This document shows, piece after piece, positions 6,584-10,824 of a stretch of DNA of 10,824 bases. Each line of letters starts with the position of its first letter. Positions within the stretch are counted from its first letter, which is position 1. A program made the translations under genes and the position numbers. The notes below the pieces were generated by a model. The model had not been told where the DNA came from. It saw only the letters and a program-made list of their open reading frames with translations, and did not search any database. This stretch comes from an uncultured Blautia sp. (GTDB lineage Bacteria; Bacillota; Clostridia; Lachnospirales; Lachnospiraceae), in contig NZ_CAKROJ010000068.1 in the NCBI RefSeq assembly GCF_934372025.1, positions 1 through 10,824 of the forward strand. The letters are read 5' to 3'.

Positions 6584-6600
6584 TTGTTAAATATATACAA
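6584..6600. promoter_or_regulatory. Rex-box-like motif between the divergent promoters
   Basis: TTGTTAAATATATACAA contains a perfect left half-site (TTGTTAA) of the clostridial Rex motif TTGTTAAnnnnTTAACAA and ends in ACAA. The total is 17 rather than 18 bp and the right half is degenerate. It lies 6 bp beyond the rex -35 box and 16 bp before the ABC-F -35 box. The region is AT-rich, so chance is a real alternative. Confidence 0.35.
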
Positions 6601-6616
6601 ATTTCGTTGATTTTCC

Positions 6617-6645
6617 TTTACAAAGCCCCTTTTTACTTTTATAAT
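6617..6645 (+). promoter_or_regulatory. Sigma-A promoter of the ABC-F gene
   Basis: TTTACA (6617-6622), a 17-bp spacer and TATAAT (6640-6645) lie upstream of the ABC-F gene and diverge from the rex promoter. Transcription would start near 6652 and give a leader of about 27 nt. That is too short for the long attenuator leaders seen before antibiotic-resistance ABC-F genes. Confidence 0.75.
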
Positions 6646-6678
6646 CATACCGTATATTTACTTCGGAGGAATATAAGT

Positions 6679-8595
6679 ATGATTTTATCATGTCAGGGCA
6701 TTTCCAAATCCTTCGGCGAAAAGGTGATTCTGGAAGATGCCTCTTTTCATATAGAAGAGCGTGAAAAAGCAGCTCTGATCGGAAACAACGGTGCCGGCAA
6801 GACCACTCTGCTCCGCATTATCATGAACGAGCTGCACGCCGATGCCGGACAGGTCGTTCTTGCAAAAGACAAGCGCATTGGTTACCTTGCACAGTATCAG
6901 GATGTGCAGGGTCATCTTTCTGTATATGAAGAACTTCTCAGCACCAAACAGTACATCATTGATATGGAAGACCGTCTTCGCGCCATGGAGGTCCAGATGA
7001 AAAACGCTTCCGGCGAGGAACTTGACCGCCTGATGAATTCCTATACCCGTCTGACTCATGAATTTGAGCTTGAAAACGGTTACGCCTACAAAAGCGAGCT
7101 TATGGGTGTTCTGAACGGTCTCGGCTTCACAGAAGAGGATTTCAGCAAACAGGTTGCCACTCTTTCCGGTGGTCAGAAGACCCGTGTCGCACTTGGTAAA
7201 CTCCTGATCTCCAAGCCGGATATTCTCCTTCTCGATGAGCCTACCAACCACCTTGATATGGAAAGCATCGCATGGCTGGAAACCTATCTTCTCAATTATC
7301 CGGGTGCTGTTTTCATCGTGTCACATGACCGTTATTTCCTGGATAAAGTTGTCACAAAGGTAATCGAAATCGATGCCGGACAGGTACGCATGTACAACGG
7401 AAACTATTCCGCCTACGCAGAGAAAAAAGCACAGCTTCGTGATGCCCAGTACAAGGCTTATCTCAACCAGCAGCGCGAGATCAAACACCAGGAAGCCGTT
7501 ATTGTCAAGTTGAAATCCTTCAACCGTGAAAAATCCATCAAACGTGCCGAGAGCCGTGAAAAAATGCTGAACAAGATCCAGCGCATCGACAAACCACTTG
7601 AGGTGCAGAGTCAGATGCGTCTTTCCCTTGAACCACGTGTGGTCAGCGGAAATGATGTTCTTACCGTAGAAGAGCTTTCCAAGAGTTTCCCGCAGCAGAA
7701 GCTTTTTTCCGATATTTCATTCCAGATCAAACGCGGCGAACGTGTCGCACTGATTGGAAACAACGGAACCGGCAAGACCACAATGCTGAAAATCCTCAAT
7801 GGTCTTCTTGAAGCAGATGCAGGCAGTTTCTCTCTGGGAGCCAAAGTACAGATTGGTTACTACGACCAGGAGCACCATGTACTGCACGCAGAAAAAACCA
7901 TCTTCGAAGAAATTTCAGATACTTACCCGACACTTACTGAGACGCAGATCCGAAACATGCTCGCAGCATTTCTCTTTACCGGGGATGATGTATTCAAAGT
8001 AATCTCCTCTCTCTCCGGTGGGGAACGAGGTCGCGTATCTCTCGCGAAGCTGATGCTCTCAGAAGCCAACTTCCTGATCCTCGACGAGCCTACCAACCAT
8101 CTGGACATTGCATCCAAGGAGATCCTGGAGGAGGCGCTTAACAGCTATACCGGAACTGTCCTCTATGTTTCTCATGATCGTTATTTTATCAACCAGACGG
8201 CAACACGCATTCTTGATCTGACCAACCAGGCCATCGTCAATTACATCGGTGATTACGATTATTATCTGGAGAAAAAAGAAGAACTGACTGAGAAATATGC
8301 ACCTTCTGTTCAGGAAACAGAAAACGAGGAGCCTGCGGACGCCCCTTCCGAAGGAAAGCTTACATGGCAGCAGCAGAAAGAAGAACAGGCCCGTAAGCGT
8401 AAGCAGGAAAACGAACTCAAGAAAGTTGAAAAACGTATCGAAGAACTTGAAACACGCGATAAAGAAATTGATGATACTCTCGTCCTTCCGGATGTATGCA
8501 CCAACGTCGGACGCTGTGCAGAACTCAGCCGTGAAAAAGACAAGATTCAGGCAGAACTTGAAGAATTATATGAAAAATGGGAAGAACTGGCATAA
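6679..8595 (+). CDS. ydiF: ABC-F family ATPase, YdiF-like ribosome-associated factor
   Basis: The product is 638 residues with two ABC ATPase domains and no membrane segments, so it is an ABC-F ribosome-associated ATPase rather than a transporter. Domain 1 has Walker A GNNGAGKT (35-42), signature LSGGQ (162-166), Walker B LLLDEPTNHLD (183-193) and switch His216. A charged helical linker (about 241-318, the P-site tRNA interaction motif) follows. Domain 2 has GNNGTGKT (360-367), LSGGE (445-449), LILDEPTNHLD (466-476) and SHDRYF (498-503). A Glu/Lys-rich C-terminal coiled coil spans about 560-638. Length and motifs (KTRVALGKLL, FLFTGDDV, GDYDYYLEKK) resemble Bacillus YdiF, whose gene is also close to rex. 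The start is ATG 6679 with GGAGGA 8 nt upstream. An in-frame extension to TTG 6571 would run through the promoter and is rejected. The exact ABC-F subfamily is inference. Confidence 0.93.
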   Translation: MILSCQGISKSFGEKVILEDASFHIEEREKAALIGNNGAGKTTLLRIIMNELHADAGQVVLAKDKRIGYLAQYQDVQGHLSVYEELLSTKQYIIDMEDRLRAMEVQMKNASGEELDRLMNSYTRLTHEFELENGYAYKSELMGVLNGLGFTEEDFSKQVATLSGGQKTRVALGKLLISKPDILLLDEPTNHLDMESIAWLETYLLNYPGAVFIVSHDRYFLDKVVTKVIEIDAGQVRMYNGNYSAYAEKKAQLRDAQYKAYLNQQREIKHQEAVIVKLKSFNREKSIKRAESREKMLNKIQRIDKPLEVQSQMRLSLEPRVVSGNDVLTVEELSKSFPQQKLFSDISFQIKRGERVALIGNNGTGKTTMLKILNGLLEADAGSFSLGAKVQIGYYDQEHHVLHAEKTIFEEISDTYPTLTETQIRNMLAAFLFTGDDVFKVISSLSGGERGRVSLAKLMLSEANFLILDEPTNHLDIASKEILEEALNSYTGTVLYVSHDRYFINQTATRILDLTNQAIVNYIGDYDYYLEKKEELTEKYAPSVQETENEEPADAPSEGKLTWQQQKEEQARKRKQENELKKVEKRIEELETRDKEIDDTLVLPDVCTNVGRCAELSREKDKIQAELEELYEKWEELA

Positions 8596-8626
8596 CTGCC
8601 GCCTTCCCAATATATTGCATAACATA

Positions 8627-8666
8627 AGCCACTGTACTCACACAGGAGATACAGTGGCTCTTTTTG
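8627..8666 (+). terminator. Rho-independent terminator after the ABC-F gene
   Basis: AGCCACTGTA (8627-8636) pairs perfectly with TACAGTGGCT (8650-8659), and the loop can add a further CTC/GAG pairing. CTTTTTG follows directly. It begins 31 bp after the ABC-F stop and ends 9 bp before the icd stop, which converges from the other strand. Read from the minus strand the same hairpin lacks a U-tract, so it may end icd transcripts only weakly. Confidence 0.9.
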
Positions 8667-8674
8667 TGCTGTGA

Positions 8675-9883
8675 TTACAGCATTTTTTCCAGAGATTCTC
8701 TGATCGCGAGAATAAAATCACGGCTGTTCAGTACTGTCGGATTTTCAATCGTTGTGATCAGCGCAAGGTCTTTGGTCATCTTGCCGCTTTCGATCGTAGA
8801 AAGTGTTGCTTTGTCCAGCTTATCTGCAAAATCTGCAAGTTCCTGGTTTCCATCGAGTTCGCCACGTTTGCGGAGCGCTCCTGTCCATGCAAAGATTGTT
8901 GCCACGGAGTTCGTGGAAGTTTCTTTGCCTTCCAGATGACGATAATAATGTCTCTGTACTGTTCCATGAGCAGCTTCATACTCGTAGTATCCCTGAGGAG
9001 AAACCAGAACAGAAGTCATCATTGCAAGTGAACCGAATGCAGAAGATACCATGTCACTCATAACATCTCCATCGTAGTTCTTGCATGCCCAGATAAATCC
9101 GCCTTCTGCCTTCATAACACGTGCTACAATGTCATCGATCAGACTGTAGAAATAAGTAAGTCCGGCTTCTTCGAATTTCTCTTTGAATTCTGTATCAAAG
9201 ATTGTCTGGAATACTTCTTTGAATTTTGCATCGTATGTCTTGGAAATCGTATCTTTTGCACCAAACCATACGTCCTGCTTTGTATCCAGCGCATAGTTGA
9301 AACAGCTTCTTGCAAAGCTCTCGATGGATGCAGTCATATTGTGCATACCCATTGCCACACCAGGTGCTTTAAATTCCTGTACAAGTGAGCGTTTTTCTTC
9401 GCCATCCTCAGAAGTATAAACCAGCTCTACCTTGCCCGGTTTTTCAATATACATTTCTGTATTTTTATAGATATCGCCATATGCATGACGTGCAAGTGTG
9501 ATCGGTTTCTTCCAGTTGCGTACACATGGTTCGATTCCCTTAACTACGATCGGTGCACGGAATACCGTTCCATCAAGAATCGCACGGATCGTACCGTTCG
9601 GGCTCTTGTACATCTTCTTCAGATTATACTCATCCATACGTGCATGGTTCGGTGTAATCGTTGCACATTTAACTGCAACACCGTATTTCTTCGTAGCCTC
9701 AGCTGCATCGATCGTAACCTGATCATCTGTCTCATTACGATAGTTCAGTCCGAGATCATAATACTCTGTGTTCAGATCAATAAACGGAAGGAGAAGCTCA
9801 TCTTTGATCATCTTCCAGAGAATTCTGGTCATCTCATCTCCATCCATCTCTACCAATGGTGTCGTCATTTGAATTTTTTTCAT
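8675..9883 (-). CDS. icd: NADP-dependent isocitrate dehydrogenase
   Basis: The enzyme oxidatively decarboxylates isocitrate to 2-oxoglutarate with reduction of NADP+. In anaerobes this mainly feeds glutamate synthesis and NADPH supply. The product is 402 residues and is of the homodimeric eukaryotic-like type (compare human IDH1), not the E. coli type. Marks include VEMDGDEMTR (11-20), TITPNHARM (75-83), the substrate-loop SPNGTIR (94-100), RHAYGDIY (132-139, with Arg132 at the IDH1 Arg132 position), the metal-binding NYDGDVMSDMVSSAFGSLAM (269-288) and AAHGTVQRHY (304-313), where Arg/His fit NADP. The start is ATG 9883 with AAGGGAG about 7 nt upstream. A 20-residue in-frame extension to 9943 is not conserved and would overlap the predicted transcription start. 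The gene stands alone with its own promoter. Confidence 0.96.
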   Translation of the reverse strand: MKKIQMTTPLVEMDGDEMTRILWKMIKDELLLPFIDLNTEYYDLGLNYRNETDDQVTIDAAEATKKYGVAVKCATITPNHARMDEYNLKKMYKSPNGTIRAILDGTVFRAPIVVKGIEPCVRNWKKPITLARHAYGDIYKNTEMYIEKPGKVELVYTSEDGEEKRSLVQEFKAPGVAMGMHNMTASIESFARSCFNYALDTKQDVWFGAKDTISKTYDAKFKEVFQTIFDTEFKEKFEEAGLTYFYSLIDDIVARVMKAEGGFIWACKNYDGDVMSDMVSSAFGSLAMMTSVLVSPQGYYEYEAAHGTVQRHYYRHLEGKETSTNSVATIFAWTGALRKRGELDGNQELADFADKLDKATLSTIESGKMTKDLALITTIENPTVLNSRDFILAIRESLEKML

Positions 9884-9952
9884 AATACGTCTCCCTTGCT
9901 TTCTCTGATTTTGTATATCTGCCCTTCTGCGGACAGACACCAATTTCCTACT

Positions 9953-9981
9953 ATTTTATCCGAAAACGGAATTTCCGTCAA
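9953..9981 (-). promoter_or_regulatory. Promoter of icd with an embedded palindrome
   Basis: On the minus strand, TTGACG (9976-9981), a 17-bp spacer and TAAAAT (9953-9958) form a promoter. The start near 9946 leaves a leader of about 63 nt. A 13-bp palindrome, ACGGAATTTCCGT on the plus strand (9966-9978), overlaps the -35 box and spacer and could be an operator for an unknown regulator. The rest of the 182-bp icd-protease gap shows only a small TTTAC-CATA-GTAAA hairpin and no clear terminator for the protease gene. Confidence 0.7.
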
Positions 9982-10065
9982 TACTTTCAGCCTTTACTAT
10001 GGTAAAATCCTGTATTTTTATCCATACACTGTGCAATGTCCTATCTTTCTTTTATCTGTCAGATA

Positions 10066-10824
10066 TCACAGTTCCATAAATTTCTGATGGTTAAACTTCC
10101 CCCAGCCCTGCTGATTTCCCGGCAGTCCCATGTCATCACAGCTTTCTTTCAGCATCATCTTGATATCGAGATTCGACAGAAGCGGATCCTTTTCCAGTGC
10201 CTGTGCGATCGCACCGGAAACAAGCGGAGTCGACATGGAAGTACCACTCTTTCTGCTGTACGGATTCCCGGAACCCGGTGCGCATGCCATAACGTGCCGT
10301 CCCGGCGCTACCAGATCCGGCTTACATACACATTCAAACGTCGGACCACGCCCGGAAACTGCACGCTTCCCTGTCAGCATATCACTCGATCCGACCGTGA
10401 TCACCTTTTTGCTGCAGCCCGGCGCCGTCACACTTCCCGGATCCGGTCCCTGATTTCCGGCTGCCGCAACCACGACCAGCCCCTCATCCCAGAGTCGTTC
10501 CACTCCCTGCACCAGCACATCCTGCTCATTTTTCGTTCGATACGTCGTTCCCACCGATATGTTCACGATCCGCAGATTGTAGTTCTCCCTGTTTCGCAGA
10601 ATCCAGCGGAAAGCCTGCAGAACATCTTCTTTGTTTCCATTTCCAAAGCGATCCAGTACCTTCAGTGCTGCCATCCGACAGCCTGGTGCCATTCCCCGGT
10701 ATCTTCCACCGGAGGCCGCTCCGCTCCCCGCCAGGATTCCTGCCACGCAGGTACCATGTCCATTGTCATCATACGGTTGTTTCTTATATGAAATAAAATC
10801 CACAAATGCACAGATCCTGCGATC
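10066..10824 (-). CDS. S8 family subtilisin-like serine protease, C-terminal part (N-terminus off the right edge)
   Basis: The frame is open to the window edge, giving 252 residues ending at TGA 10066-10068. The catalytic His lies in DDNGHGTCVAGI (visible residue 23). The oxyanion-hole Asn is in VVAAAGNQGP (residue 124). The nucleophile Ser is in SGTSMSTPLVSGAIA (residue 196, codon 10237-10239). The catalytic Asp motif should lie upstream and is not visible. Residues before the His (AFVDFIS, then PYDDNGHG) match AprX-like subtilases, in which this stretch lies between the Asp and His motifs. A GTG at 10801-10803 is therefore internal, not the start. After the Ser there are only about 55 residues, so no C-terminal repeat, anchor or P-domain is present. 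Whether it is secreted or cytoplasmic cannot be seen. Confidence 0.93.
   Translation of the reverse strand, partial: DRRICAFVDFISYKKQPYDDNGHGTCVAGILAGSGAASGGRYRGMAPGCRMAALKVLDRFGNGNKEDVLQAFRWILRNRENYNLRIVNISVGTTYRTKNEQDVLVQGVERLWDEGLVVVAAAGNQGPDPGSVTAPGCSKKVITVGSSDMLTGKRAVSGRGPTFECVCKPDLVAPGRHVMACAPGSGNPYSRKSGTSMSTPLVSGAIAQALEKDPLLSNLDIKMMLKESCDDMGLPGNQQGWGKFNHQKFMEL

Noticed and set aside
6571..6678. N-terminal extension of the ABC-F protein by 36 residues from TTG 6571
   Set aside because: It would translate through both the promoter and the intergenic region, has no ribosome binding site, and the family begins at MILSCQGISKSFG, which has GGAGGA 8 nt upstream.
9884..9943. 20-residue N-terminal extension of isocitrate dehydrogenase
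   Set aside because: The extension is basic and non-conserved, and its start lies at the predicted transcription start. ATG 9883 has a good ribosome binding site and gives the normal 402 residues.
10036..10791. 251-residue open frame on the plus strand
   Set aside because: It lies antisense to the subtilisin-like protease, which has clear catalytic motifs. The Ser/His/Arg-rich composition is typical of an antisense shadow.
1..10824. CRISPR arrays, tRNA or rRNA genes, insertion sequences, phage or integration sites, riboswitches
   Set aside because: No spaced direct repeats, clover-leaf sequences, transposase motifs, paired terminal repeats or long structured leaders were seen. The leaders predicted from the promoters are only about 20-65 nt.

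Overview
The window looks like a chromosomal housekeeping segment from a low-to-mid GC Gram-positive anaerobe, most likely a Lachnospiraceae-type clostridium. The signs are strong AAGGAG-type ribosome binding sites, near-consensus sigma-A promoters with 17-bp spacers, a Rex redox repressor, a MazF/EndoA toxin beside alanine racemase, a eukaryotic-type NADP isocitrate dehydrogenase, and a secreted protein with the His-Thr-His/Tyr-Gly-x-Trp-Lys module often seen in gut Firmicutes surface proteins. The genus assignment is inference.

Layout. At 1-680 (minus) is the N-terminal part of an unrecognised secreted protein with its own promoter (714-742). From 6520 down to 783 six minus-strand genes run head to tail: rex, nnr (NAD(P)HX epimerase/dehydratase), alr (alanine racemase), mazF/ndoA (mRNA interferase), a CorC/HlyC-type CBS-domain protein, and yebC. 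A perfect TTGACA-17-TATAAT promoter (6549-6577) sits before rex. A second promoter (2500-2528) just after mazF probably drives the CBS-domain gene and yebC. Diverging from rex on the plus strand is a YdiF-type ABC-F ATPase gene (6679-8595) that ends in a clear intrinsic terminator (8627-8666). Beyond it, on the minus strand, are icd (8675-9883) with its own promoter, and the C-terminal two thirds of an S8 subtilisin-like protease that enters from the right edge.

How the genes fit together. Rex senses the NADH/NAD+ ratio and Nnr repairs hydrated NAD(P)H, so two nicotinamide-cofactor functions share one transcription unit. A perfect inverted repeat covers the rex -10 box, and a near-match to the clostridial Rex motif lies between the rex and ABC-F promoters. 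Both suggest autoregulation and possible redox control of the ABC-F gene. Alr supplies D-alanine for the cell wall. The MazF gene lies immediately downstream of alr, as in Bacillus, but no antitoxin gene fits between them. YebC and the ABC-F protein both belong to families that act on translation or the ribosome.

I found no RNA genes, CRISPR arrays, insertion sequences, prophage genes or integration sites. No gap between genes exceeds 300 bp. I see no clearly new multi-gene system; the most interesting points are the rex regulatory region, the antitoxin-less MazF, the secreted protein of unknown fold and the CBS-gene/yebC overlap.
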